Source: Bagarius yarrelli (taxonomy: Eukaryota; Chordata; Actinopteri; Siluriformes; Sisoridae). Taken from it: a stretch of DNA of 64,000 nucleotides. The stretch is from NCBI GenBank assembly GCA_005784505.1, contig VCAZ01000012.1:4903011-4967010 (forward strand), given 5' to 3'. Made by a program: the position numbers and the translations under genes. Of this stretch, positions 19,680 through 29,912 are shown one piece after another. Position 1 is the first letter of the stretch, and each line of letters begins with the position of its first letter. The notes beneath the pieces are model-generated. The model saw only the letters and a list, made by a program, of their open reading frames with translations, searched no databases and was not told the origin of the DNA.

Positions 19680-22600
19680 GTAAGGCAAATGTAACCGAAA
19701 TCGTATCCTGCGCTTTTGCTGTCGTTCTGTATAACTCTCCTAAAGTAACTGAGTGCAGTACACCGATCTTTAGTGTTCTTTAGGCCCGTGCATGATGGTT
19801 TCTTTTTTCCCTGTATCCAGCTGAAAACGTACGATATGCGGTCGTAGATATACACACAGACAAACCCCCAAGGTATACATAGATACTATATTTCTTAAGT
19901 CAGTTGCTGTTTCAGCTAGCAAGTCATCCCATTTACTGAATCAACCTTGAGATGATTTCATTGTAAACCGTACAGTAAAAATGCAAATTTTTAATAAATA
20001 AGGGAAAAGGAAAAATCGATCCTCATTTGTCGTTTATGGCTGTGATTTGTACAAAGCATTGGAATCCAATTCCTAGGCTCAGCTATTAGTTAGCTGAGAG
20101 ATTAATGGAGACACCTGAGAAGGGTACAGGGACTGGGACACGTTAACTTTAGAAAGTGTCCACTTTACAAGGTAAATTTTGTGTATCAATATTTAGATAT
20201 CAGGCTTTGGATAAAGTAAAAGCAGAAATATATAATCAAGTTTTTTCTATAGCAGATATAGGTATGATTGTAAACTCATAAAAAAGACAGTTCAATGAGT
20301 ATTTGATTAAAACACTTTTTATCTTTTTAATGATTCTGTTTTTAAAATATATAGAAAAAAAATATATAGCAAAGTCTTTTTTGCTTAGCAAATGCTTAGA
20401 GAGGTGGTAGCTCATGGTTAAGGTGTTGGACTACTATCTGAAGATTGTGGGTTAAATTCCCAGCGTCACCACTGCTGGGGCCTGAGCAATGCCCTTAACC
20501 CTCAGTTGTATAAAAGAGTTAAATGTAAGTTGCTCTGGATAAGGATGTCTGCCCAATGTTGTAAATGTAAATTATACTGGCTATAATTGTGAGGGAATCT
20601 CCAGCCCTGTGAACTGTATAGAAATGTAGATGTTACAGAATGTTTGGGGACAATAGTGTTTTATCTAAGCTTAGAACAGTCACAAAGAGAAAGAGAAATA
20701 TGTGAGATATGGAAATTAATTTAAACATTTAAACTTTAATTGACATCTTTTCAACTTCAGTCAATGCCAAGCCATATTTTCAATAATCACTTAAGTCCCT
20801 TAGGTTTGTCTTTCATAATATGCCCACTATTCCAAAGATGTTACAGTAATAATTGATATGCTTACATTAATTTTATGTCATTGTTATTAGTTTAAGAGAT
20901 GTTAATTAACTTAGAGATGTTTTTGTTTGTGTGTCTCTATTACACTGTGCTACTATGCCTGATTTTCTCTTGTCTAATAAATCTTACTCTGCCTCTCCAT
21001 GTTGTCAGCCTGGCTTTTGGAACAAGTAAAGCTGAGGAGGAAGATTATGAAGATGTTCCCATAAATAAAACTTGGGTTTTATCCCCGAAGGTTTATGACA
21101 GTGACGTCACCCTGATCCTGAATAAATTACTGCAGGGCTATGACAACAAACTTAGACCAGACATTGGAGGCAAGTTATCACACCAACTCGAAATTAATGT
21201 TCATTTTTATGAAGCTTACTTTTTATTAGTTGGCTCTGCACTGCAAGGCCCTACAGCATCAAATAGATTATGCCAATATGCTTTATGCGGAGAAGTGAAA
21301 CTCATTAGTAGCAGACAGGAATAAAAAAAGCAATAGGAATAAATGATTAAAAGTGGCACCTGTCAATAGATGGAATAAATGAGGCAGTAATTAAACTGTC
21401 AGTTCCCAATGTTGATGTGTTGGAAATGAGATATAGTGCCTGGAAAAAGTATTCATACCCCATGAACTTTTTTTCACATTTTGTCATCTAACAACAACAA
21501 ACTTAAATGTTTTTTAAATTGAGATTTCATTTAAAAGACTAACACAAAGTAGCACATTAGATTAGAATCAAAATATTGTGCAAAGCTTTTGCTGCGATTA
21601 TAGCTGCAACTCTTTTGGGGTATGTCTCTACCAGCTTTGCACATCTAGAGACTGAAATTTTTGCCTATTATTCTTTGCAAAATAGCTCAAGCTCAGCCAG
21701 ACTGAATAGGGAGTGTCAGTGAACAGCAATTTATAAGTCTTACCACAGATGCTCAATCTGATTTAGGTTTGGACTTCGACAGGACCATTCTAATACATAA
21801 ATATTCTTCGATCCAAACCTTTCCATTGTAGCTCTGGCTGTACGTTCAGGGTCATTATCTTGTTGGAAGGTAAATCCAAGTCTCAAGTCTTTTGCAGCCT
21901 CCAACAGGTTTTCTTCCAGGATTGACTTATATCTAGCTCACCCTGCACCCATTCCCACAGCATGATGCTGCCACCATCATGTTTCACTGTGGGAATAGTG
22001 TGTCCAGAGTGATGTACTTTTCTGACACACATTGCATTTAGGCCAAAAAGCTCGACTTTGGTCTCATCTGACCAGAGCACCGCCTTCCACATGTTTGCTT
22101 TGCCTCCCACATGGCTTGTAGCAAACTGCCAACAGAGGAAGTGGTGGCTCATGGTTTAGGTGTTGGTCTACCAAGCCAAAGATTGTGGGTTTGATTCCCA
22201 GGGCTGCCACCACCACTGTGCCCCTGATTAAGACCCCCAAGATTTGTTGTATAAATGAAATAAAAGTAACTCTGGATAAGGACATCTGCTAAATGCAAAC
22301 TGGACTTTGTAGTCTTTCTTTCAATAAGGCTCTTCCCCTCTTCAAGGAAGATTGGGAGTACACGACTTATAATTGTCCTGTGGACTATTATAGTTCATAC
22401 TAGACTAATTACACACAGGTTGACTCAATAAATAATTAGATGAATTTTGAATCGATTGCACTGTTTTTGTTATAGGGGTATCAGAGTAAGGGGTAAATAC
22501 AAAGGACGCCACACTTTCAGATTTTTATGTGCTTGAAATTTTGAAAACATATCATTTAGTTCCACCTCAAAAATATGTCTTTGGTTGGCTATCAAATAAA

Positions 22601-25181
22601 ATCTAATAAAATACATTAGTTAGTGGTGTAAGGTGACAAAATGTGGAAAAAAATATGCATACCTTCTTAAGGCACTGTAAATAGTTAAGCATTAAGCTCT
22701 AACCGACTTTGACAAGGACCAAATAAATGGCCCCGCAGCAGGTCAGAGCATCTTCAAAACAGTAGGTCTTGTAAGGTGAGGTGTTTCCGGGATGCAGACT
22801 ATCAGAAATCTTTGTCAGAGTTAAGAACACTTAGGATTATAAATGCACATGAGGACAACGCTAGTTTGTTGGTGTAAACCACAAACAAGCAACTGTAACA
22901 CAGAAGTATCGCTGAGAAAGTTGCCTGCCTAATAGAAACAAAGATATTGAGCTTTCTGCGTAAAACTGGATGTGTGCAAAAGAGAAAGGTAACCTGGCCT
23001 GTAAAGAGAATATTTTAACATGAAAGGATAGGTGAGTGTGCGCACTTACTGGCAAAGAGAGGCACTATGGAAAGAGCCAAGTCAGCGAGAATAATAAATT
23101 GTCGGAAATGTTCAGTCAGAAAAAATTCTGTCATTTTTGTGGAGTTACTTTGTGACAGCATACCTAAAATTGTTGCAGCAAAGTGCAGTGCTTTGGGCAA
23201 CAGCATTTCCTAATAGCAAGGCCTTTTTTTTAGAAGGTTATACAACCCTCAACACTAAAAAAGGGTCCAGGGTTCACAGGGTTGCATTTGTCCTTCAAAT
23301 TTTTAATCTAAATCAAGTCGAGATGTATGTGGCTCCATTCACAATTACAGGATTGATAAATCTGCTGCTAATCTGCAATGTCCAGATGCCATACTACAAC
23401 AACATTTTGTGAGGCATCTGCTGGTGTGCTTATACCTTGAGGAAGAATATATAAAAATATGAATCCGATGCTGCTCCTGGCTCTGTTGTGGAAAATGACT
23501 AATCGCGCAGACCAGAGCATAGCTGAATAAAATCAGTGTTGATCTCTACTTTTGGTGGCTGAAGACATACGTATAAAAATAGTCAAATAGATAAAGAAGG
23601 AAAGAGAAGCTGATAGAAGTACAAGTGGGAGAGAGAATGAGTGGAGTTCATTAGTTCTAAGAGCTGACAGTGAGTAGTGTGAGGGTGCCCTGGGGCTTTT
23701 TGTGATTCATCATCGATTTAGAAAATGCATTGTTGGAGCTGTAAAATATGCAGCTCCTGAACACAGAAAGAAAATTCATATACGTTACATTTTTTTTGGG
23801 GGTTTGACAACTAAACCGTTGCTTTCTTAAGCATTTAATAAGGGTTGCAGTAGGCTGTGTATGATTATTTATTTTTTATTTTATTTATTTATTATTTAAT
23901 AACAAATTGATATGTTATGTAAAAAGTTAATAATAAGCATTACACTGACTTTTTTTCATTATGTTTCTTCAGTAAGACCCACTGTCATTGAGACAGCTGT
24001 ATATGTGAACAGCATAGCCCAGGATCCCTCAACATGGTGAGCCATACCATAAATCATTAAAGATATATAAAAATGTGGTGCCCAAACCTTTTTTGTACAT
24101 TTTTTTCACTGCTTGATAATTAGGAATATACAAAGACATCTTCTCGTCAGACATGGGATGACAGCCGGCTTAAATTTAATAGCCCATGAAGCTCCTGATG
24201 CTAAACAGCAATATGGTGGGAAAGATCTGGATCCCTGATACTTTTTTCCGCAACTCCCGCAAATCCGACGCCCACTGGATTACTACGCCGAACCGGCTTC
24301 TGCGTCTCTGGAGCAATGGCCGTGTTATGTACACTCGAGGTGTGTCACTGACGTCACGGGTTCATGCTTTGTTGGTCAGTTGTTGTGTGTGCAGTTAAGA
24401 TTTGTGTTCTTTGTCTGTAACGTTTGCTATGTAAAAAAAACAAATTGCCCCTGCTCTTGTGGATGCATACAGTTGAATCTTAACTCAGTAATCATATTAA
24501 CTTATTTTAGTTGAAACTAAATATTAGATAAAGGTGAGAGAGTCATGAAACATAGTATTCACACATCCTAGTGCATTTAAAAGTCTCAACCATTTTATGT
24601 TTTGCTTTTCTGACCCTATTCTGTTTTTGTCAGGTTGACTATTAATGCGGAATGCTACCTTAAGCTGCATAACTTGCCTATGATGACATTCGTGTCCGAT
24701 GGAGTTTTCAAGCTGTAGGTGCTAAAAATTATCATTAGCCGTACTAAGCCTCAGTTCTGTCCTGAGTAATACTGGCCAAACAATCCCACACATTGCCTTT
24801 GTCAATTGACCAGTTTCATTATTCACCCTTTAAGATCAAATGGTTCACATACATTACCTTTGGCCTGCCCCAGATTCCAACTTTTAATCCCTCAATGAGA
24901 AAGGACAGTTTACCATCCTCCTGCAGAATACTCATCCTCTTCAGCTGCCTTTACATTAGTCTGTATTTCAGTGTGTGTGTCATCTCTGCATCTGCTGTCT
25001 GCGCTACCCTTCAGCTTCTCATATGTGTTATCAATCACCATAGGTAGAGCATTAAAGGAAAATGGCATTAAGGAAAAAGGCATGGCATGTTAAGATGCTG
25101 CTAATTCTGCCGTACTTCTTTTGTGTATGTGCTCATTCTAGCAGAACATTTCTGTTGTTTGGTGCAAGAGCTTTTTGGGAG

Positions 25182-25223
<42 letters not shown>

Positions 25224-28200
25224 TTCATTTTTCAGACGGGTATCCAAAAAATGAGATCCAGTATAGATGGCAACGTCGTGCTGTTGAGGTAGCTGACCAG
25301 CGCTACTGGAGACTTTATCAGTTTGCCTTTGTTGGCCTGCGCAACGTGACCGATGTGGCACATACTCAGTCTGGTTAGTTGTCTTATATGCATGATAATC
25401 AGATAAAAAAATTCATTCTGTGATACTTAAGTGTTCTGCAATCTAAAAGAATCAAAGTGAGGCATAGAAGCCTAAATAAAAGCAATATTACTTAGTAAGA
25501 TGTCATGTAAATGTATGTTATTAAAAATCTGTTTGAACAGAAAGACAGCACAATATTTGTATACATATTGTGTAATATTTTTGTATTTGTTTCATACAGG
25601 GGAGTATGTGATTATGACAATCTTCTTCGACTTGAGCCGAAGAATGGGCTACTTTACTATCCAGACCTACATCCCATGCAGCATGATTGTAGTGCTGTCC
25701 TGGGTTTCCTTCTGGATTAACAAAGACGCTGTGCCTGCCCGAACATCCTTAGGTAGATTACAAGTAAAAAAAAAATCTGAATAAATACAAATATAGAGTT
25801 CATAGAATACAAATACAAGTTTAGACAAATCACACATATTTAAAGACCTTGTTGAATTATATATTGTTTATCAAATTCCACAAAAATACATTCAGTATTC
25901 AGTTACTTGGGGGAAGTGGCAGCACAGTAGTTAAGGTGTTGGACTGCTAATTGGATATCCAGTTCCACTGCTGTGCCCCTGAACAAGGCCCCTAACAATT
26001 TCCCATCCCAACAGTGCCCTTACCCAGCTTGGGTTGCTGCTAACTTCTTGCAAGATGACAAACAAGTTTATAACATTTGAAATACTCTATATTCTTTCAC
26101 CAATATTTTACCATAACATTGCAAATAATACAGAGAAGTATTGAAATACTACCACATATTTCATCTAATAGATAAAATAACTTTATTTTGTCTATTTGAT
26201 GAAATATGTGGTAACACAGTGGTTAAGGTGTTGGACTGCTAATTGGAAGAGGGAGAGGGGTTTGATTCCCAGCACCACCAAGTTGTCACTGCTGGGTCCC
26301 TGAGCAGGGTTCCTAACACCTAATTGCTCAGTTATGAAAGTGATAAATGTCACCAAATGGTATAAATAAATTGCTGTTCTTTTCTGTTTTTAGTGTTTTT
26401 TTTATTTTTGCACAGGTATCACAACCGTCCTGACTATGACAACCCTAAGCACTATATCCAGGAAGTCCTTACCGAAGGTGTCTTATGTGACAGCCATGGA
26501 TTTGTTTGTTTCTGTTTGCTTTATTTTCACCTTTGCTGCACTCATGGAGTATGGCACTCTGCACTACTTCACCAGTAACCGACAAAACAAGAAATCCAAG
26601 TCAAGCAGTGTGGTAAGTTTATAATACTGTATGCAGATACAAAAACAAGTAAAACATAAAAATTTTACAGGCAAAACAAGACGTAGTACCTGATGGCAAA
26701 ACCTTGTTTGCAATCACAGAGGTCAGAAAGTTCTTGTAGTTGGCCACCAGGTTTGCACACATATCAGGAGGGATTTTGTCCCACTCTGCTTTGCAAATCC
26801 TCTCCGACACTTAAGGTTTGAGGATAAAGGTTTCTATGAGATTAAGGTCTGAGGACTGGCTGGGCCACTCCAGCACCTTAATGTGCTTTTTCTTAAACCA
26901 CTTCTTTCTTGCCTTGGCTGTATGTTTTGCGCCATTGTCATGCTGAAATCCCATCCACAACCAATTTTTTTACATGGTCCCATCCATTTGCTCCTTTTAT
27001 GCAATGAAGTTATCCTGTATTTTTTTGCAGCAAAACAACCCCAATGCCTAATGTTTCCACGTCTATGTTTGTGTGGGTAATGTACTTGGAGTCATAGGCA
27101 TCATTTCTCCTCCTTCAAATACAGCGAGTTGAGTTAATAACAAATGGCTCGATTTTGTTCTCATCTGAATCTGGTTAATTGATTGCTTCTGCCCCTTCTC
27201 GACCTGCCACCTTAAACTGGTGGAGGGGTTTGAGTACCCAAATGACTCTTGGAGCTACGTTGTCTGGCAGGGTCTCCCAAAGCAAACAGGTCCTAGGTGA
27301 CAGGTCACTTCATAATACCCCTTATGGAAAACAAGTTTAAGAGGATCGCTACGTCACCCAGAATGGCGTTACTGGGGCCCTTCCCTGGTGCCAGGCCTGG
27401 GAATGGGGCACACAGGTGAGTGCCTGGTGGACAGGCCCCTGTCTATGGGACCGGGGCGTGCCTACCTACCTGAAGGCCACGGAAGGAGCATAAGGGGTCG
27501 GTGCATTGTGGATTGGAAGGCAGTTCTGGGGGAAGGCCTCGGCAACCCAATCCTTGGACAAAGAATCTGGCTATTGGGACATGGAATGTGACCTCACTTA
27601 GGGGGGACTAGGGATTTTGTCGGACAGTGGAAGGAATACTACGAGGATTTCTATGAGGAAGCAGAGGCTGGGGTCTTGAAGGTTGATTCGCCCATCACCC
27701 AAGCCAAAGTCACAGAGGTAGTCGGCAAGCTCCGCCGAGTACCTTGAGTCTCTGGATGTTGTGGGGCTGTCTTGGCTGACACGCTTTGGCAACATAGCTT
27801 GGCAGTTGGAGTCAGTACCTTTGAACTGACAGACTGGGGTGTTGGTACCTCTTTTTAAGAAGGGGGACCAGAGGGTGTGTCCTAGCTATAGGGGGATCAC
27901 ACTCCTCTCCCTCCGCGGGAATGTTTATGCCAGAGGAGAGGAGAATCAGGCTGATAGTCCTCGGATTCGGGAGGAGCAATGTGGTTTTCATCCTGATCTT
28001 AGAACAATGGACCAGCTCTATACTCTTACTAGGGTGCTCAGGGGTTAATGGAAGTTTATCCAACCAGTCCACATGTGTTTTGTGGATCTAGAGGAGGCGT
28101 TTGACTGTGTCCCCCATGACATCTTGTGGGGAGTGCTCTGGGAATATGAGGTCAGGGGCTCTTTGCTAAGGGCTGTCCGATCTCTGTATGTCCAGAGCAG

Positions 28201-29583
28201 GAGTTTGGTTTGCATTGTTGACAATAAGTCAGACCTGTTTCCGTTGCATGTTGGACTCCTGTAGGGCTGCCCTTTGTCACTGGTTCTGTTCATCATTTTC
28301 ATGGACAGAATTTCTAGGCGCAGCCAAGGGCCGGAGGGAGTCTGGTTAATGTCAATGTAATGCAGCTGGGATGAGAATTAGCACCTCGAAGGCCATGGTT
28401 CTCAACCACAAAAAGGTGGTTTGTCCACTGCAGGTTAGAGGAGAGATCCTGTTTTAAGTGGAGTTTAAGTGTCCACGAGTTAGGGAAGATGGAAATTGAG
28501 ATTGTCAGACAGATCTGTGCAGCGGCAGCAGTAATGCGGTCGATATACAGGTCTGTTGTGGTGAAGAGAAGCTGAGTTAAAGGGCAAACCTTTCGAAATG
28601 AAATGAGTTTACTTCGCAGAGTGGCCGAGCCCCTTAGAGATAGGGTGAGGAGCTCATTCACCAGGGAAGAGCTCAGAGTAGAGCCGCTGCTCTTCCACAT
28701 AGAGAGGAACCAGTTGACTCAGGCATCTGTTTTGGATGCCTCAGGGACGCCTCCCTGGGGAGGTGTTCCGAACATGTCTCACCGGGACCACGAGGAAGAC
28801 CCAGGACACGTTGGAGAGACTATGTTTTCCAACTGGTCTGGGAACGCCTCTACGTTCCCCTGGAAGAGCTAGATGAGGTGTCTGGGTAGAGGGAAGTATG
28901 AGCGTCTCTTCTTAGACTGCTTCCCCCACGACCCAGCTCCGGATAAGCGGTGAAAAATGGATGGATGGATGAATGGATGATTGCTTCTGTGGACAGGTGT
29001 CTTTTATACAGGTAACAAGCTAAGATTAGGAGAACTCTCTTCAGGAGAGCCCCTTTAAGAAACTGCTTATAATCTTAGCTCATCACCTGTATAATAGACA
29101 CATAGATACCAGAAATCTTGCTGATTTATAGGGAATCAAATATTTATTTTACTCATTAAAATCAATTAAAATTTTTTTGAAATCCTTTTTTTTTCCTTTA
29201 GTGTAGGATCAATTATTTTGTTTATTATTTATGCAATGTAAATGTAAATGTTAAATATAATGTCTATCGCCCTAATAATATAAATGTATATGTTTCTGTA
29301 CCAGAAATCAGGTATAGCAAACATCAGACCAGGGACATCTTTGCTCCAGATGAACAGCATCACGCCATACCATGATGATGATGATTATGCATATGAGTGT
29401 CTGGATGGGAAAGACTGCACAAGTTTTTTCTGCTGTTTTGATGACTGTCGCTCAGGGGCGTGGCGTGAAAACAGGATGCATGTTCATGTATCCAAAATTG
29501 ACTCATACTCCCGAATATTCTTTCCAACTGCTTTTGGCCTATTCAACCTTGTGTACTGGATTGGGTACCTCTATCTCATATAA
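19609..29583 (+). CDS. gabrg1: GABA-A receptor gamma-1 subunit (nine exons)
   Basis: Gamma subunit of the synaptic GABA-gated chloride channel; gamma forms part of the benzodiazepine site and supports synaptic clustering. Exons: 19609-19679, 21009-21169, 23973-24036, 24124-24339, 24634-24714, 25236-25373, 25600-25752, 26416-26612, 29305-29583 (stop TAA). In order: signal peptide (VWLLHGLLGVCLAF), N-terminal segment with NKTW sequon, ligand-binding domain, Cys-loop, TM1-TM3, loop, TM4 (FNLVYWIGYLYL). Gamma-1 is favoured by NKTWVLSPK and DDDDYAYECLDGKDCTSFFC. With family-standard exon sizes the protein would be about 456 residues, close to mammalian gamma-1 (465). Exons 3-5 are short by 4, 5 and 2 bases, so the assembled frame is broken; exons 1, 2 and 6-9 are clean. 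It follows gabra2 on the same strand, as in the vertebrate cluster. Confidence 0.93.
20400..20580 (+). mobile_element. tRNA-derived SINE in gabrg1 intron 1
   Basis: GGTGGTAGCTCATGGTTAAG, GGGTTAAATTCCCAG, CACCACTGCTGGGGCCTGAG, CCCTTAACCCTCAGTTGTAT, GGATAAGGATGTCTGCCCAA. Confidence 0.85.
21009..21169 (+). CDS. gabrg1: gabrg1 exon 2, with GC donor
   Basis: Acceptor TTGTCAG. Reads LAFGTSKAEEEDYEDVPINK, then TWVLSPKVYDSDVTLILNKL and LQGYDNKLRPDIG, all in frame with exon 1. The exon must end after ...ATTGGAG, where the next bases are GCAAGT, a consensus-type GC donor, not GT. The open frame running on to 21324 is intron. Confidence 0.88.
21436..22680 (-). mobile_element. Tc1-like transposon remnant in gabrg1 intron 2
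   Basis: Ends: GTGCCTGGAAAAAGTATTCA at the left and a matching inverted GCATACCTTCTTAAGGCACT at the right. The minus strand encodes a Tc1-type transposase piece, including ANMWKAVLWSDETKVELFGL, with the DDE aspartate in WSDE, and HTIPTVKHDGGSIMLWEW. Stops and gaps elsewhere make it inactive. A SINE interrupts it at 22138-22310. Confidence 0.85.
22138..22310 (+). mobile_element. SINE inserted into the Tc1-like element
   Basis: GAAGTGGTGGCTCATGGTTT, GGGTTTGATTCCCAGGGC, CACCACTGTGCCCCTGATTA, CTCTGGATAAGGACATCTGC. GCAAACTG flanks it at 22121-22128 and 22295-22302 and fits a short target-site duplication. Confidence 0.85.
22690..23960. other. gabrg1 intron 2 remainder, nothing recognised
   Basis: Non-coding intronic DNA. 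A 91-codon plus-strand frame at 23137 and minus-strand frames near 22861-23206 show no family resemblance and no splice logic. Confidence 0.5.
23973..24036 (+). CDS. gabrg1: gabrg1 exon 3, 4 bp short
   Basis: Acceptor TTTCTTCAG; donor CATG/GTGAGC. Begins VRPTVIETAVYVNSI, then loses four bases relative to the 68-bp family exon in the stretch that should encode a GPVDPINM-like end (GCCCAGGATCCCTCAACATG). Splice sites look intact. Confidence 0.85.
24124..24339 (+). CDS. gabrg1: gabrg1 exon 4, 5 bp short
   Basis: Acceptor GATAATTAG, donor CGAG/GTGTGT. The family size is 221 bp; here 216. Losses fall at ACAAAGAC, TTCTCGTCAG, AATAGCCCATG and ACACTCGAG. Between 24186 and about 24335 the frame is clean and reads MKLLMLNSNMVGKIWIPDTF, then FRNSRKSDAHWITTPNRLLR. 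Confidence 0.87.
24634..24714 (+). CDS. gabrg1: gabrg1 exon 5 (Cys-loop), 2 bp short
   Basis: Acceptor TTTTTGTCAG, donor AGCT/GTAGGT. Begins LTINAECYLKLHN. The family exon is 83 bp, here 81: two bases are missing in CCTATGATGACATTCG, between the two Cys-loop cysteines, before HSC. Confidence 0.87.
25183..25218. repeat. (TG)n microsatellite before exon 6
   Basis: About eighteen GT units ending roughly 18 bases before the exon 6 acceptor. Confidence 0.95.
25236..25373 (+). CDS. gabrg1: gabrg1 exon 6 (138 bp)
   Basis: Acceptor ATTTTTCAG comes shortly after a (TG)n tract; donor TCTG/GTTAGT. Reads GYPKNEIQYRWQRRAVEVAD, then QRYWRLYQFAFVGLRNVTDV. It has an NVT sequon. Full family length, no indel. 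Confidence 0.95.
25600..25752 (+). CDS. gabrg1: gabrg1 exon 7 (153 bp): TM1
   Basis: Acceptor TTCATACAG, donor TTAG/GTAGAT. Reads GEYVIMTIFFDLSRRMGYFT, TM1 (IQTYIPCSMIVVLSWVSFW) and INKDAVPARTSLG. Full length and open. Confidence 0.95.
25908..26075 (+). mobile_element. SINE-like copy in gabrg1 intron 7, first
   Basis: Head GTAGTTAAGGTGTTGGACTG followed by TAATTGGATATCCAGTTCC and GTGCCCCTGAACAAGGCCCC. The 3' part has changed to a different tail. It shares its head with the next copy. Confidence 0.7.
26205..26372 (+). mobile_element. SINE in gabrg1 intron 7, second
   Basis: GTGGTTAAGGTGTTGGACTG, TTTGATTCCCAGCACCACCA, CTGGGTCCCTGAGCAGGGTT, ending about 45 bases before the exon 8 acceptor. Confidence 0.82.
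26416..26612 (+). CDS. gabrg1: gabrg1 exon 8: TM2, TM3
   Basis: Acceptor TTTGCACAG, donor GTG/GTAAGT. Reads GITTVLTMTTLSTISRKSLP, KVSYVTAMDLFVSVCFIFTF, AALMEYGTLHYFTSNRQNKK. Open frame, ends in phase 0. Confidence 0.95.
26640..29200 (-). mobile_element. Tc1-like transposon split by a LINE (gabrg1 intron 8)
   Basis: Minus-strand transposase C-terminus at 26810-26640 (AEWDKIPPDMCANLVANYKN) and antisense transposase sequence to about 27170; the other end resumes at 28981 with GTGGACAGGTGTCTTTTATA and runs to about 29200. Between them a LINE has inserted. The element itself is already internally deleted. Confidence 0.85.
27180..28989 (+). mobile_element. LINE inserted into the Tc1-like element, with 12-bp TSD
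   Basis: TGATTGCTTCTG occurs at 27180-27191 and 28978-28989 and flanks the insertion exactly. The insert has a GC-richer body, a reverse transcriptase region (LVPLFKKGDQRVCPSYRGIT; a CFVDLEEAFDCVPHDILWGV block at 28073), and the tail GGATAAGCGGTGAAAAATGG followed by ATGGATGG repeats. Most of the endonuclease part is lost and the frame is broken. The clade is not assigned. Confidence 0.88.
29305..29583 (+). CDS. gabrg1: gabrg1 exon 9: loop and TM4
   Basis: Acceptor CTGTACCAG, then KSGIANIRPGTSLLQMNSIT, an acidic run, ECLDGKDCTSFFCCFDDCRS (the gamma Cys-rich motif tied to palmitoylation in gamma subunits) and TM4. Stop TAA at 29581-29583. Confidence 0.95.
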   Translation, partial: KSGIANIRPGTSLLQMNSITPYHDDDDYAYECLDGKDCTSFFCCFDDCRSGAWRENRMHVHVSKIDSYSRIFFPTAFGLFNLVYWIGYLYLI

Positions 29584-29893
29584 ATAATTATGTATGTAAG
29601 TAAGGCTTGGACTTGTGTGAATACCTATACCCAATATTTCTGATACTGTAAAAAAAAGGGTAAAAAAAGGGCAGTTACTTTACCGGTGGTGTCTTCATCA
29701 GTTGATATGGTAATATAATGAGAATGCATTAGTAAGAAAAGAAAGGTGAAGGTGCATGTGACATGTTAGATGTTTAAAACCAGCAAAAGCTTTTAAAAAA
29801 AAAAAAACTCTAAAAGACTGACAATTCAATATAACTTTTTGAAACTGTGTGCCATATCAAATACGTTTATCAGACGTATCTACCTTGCTCAGT

Positions 29894-29912
29894 AATAAAC
29901 AGGTGTAATAAA
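29894..29912 (+). terminator. gabrg1: Candidate gabrg1 poly(A) signals
   Basis: AATAAA at 29894-29899 and again at 29907-29912, about 315 bases after the stop codon. No direct evidence of use. Confidence 0.45.

Noticed and set aside
20899..21324. 141-codon frame starting before gabrg1 exon 2
   Set aside because: Only 21009-21169 is exon. The first part precedes a good acceptor and the last part runs into intron 2; exon 1 with a signal peptide lies at 19609.
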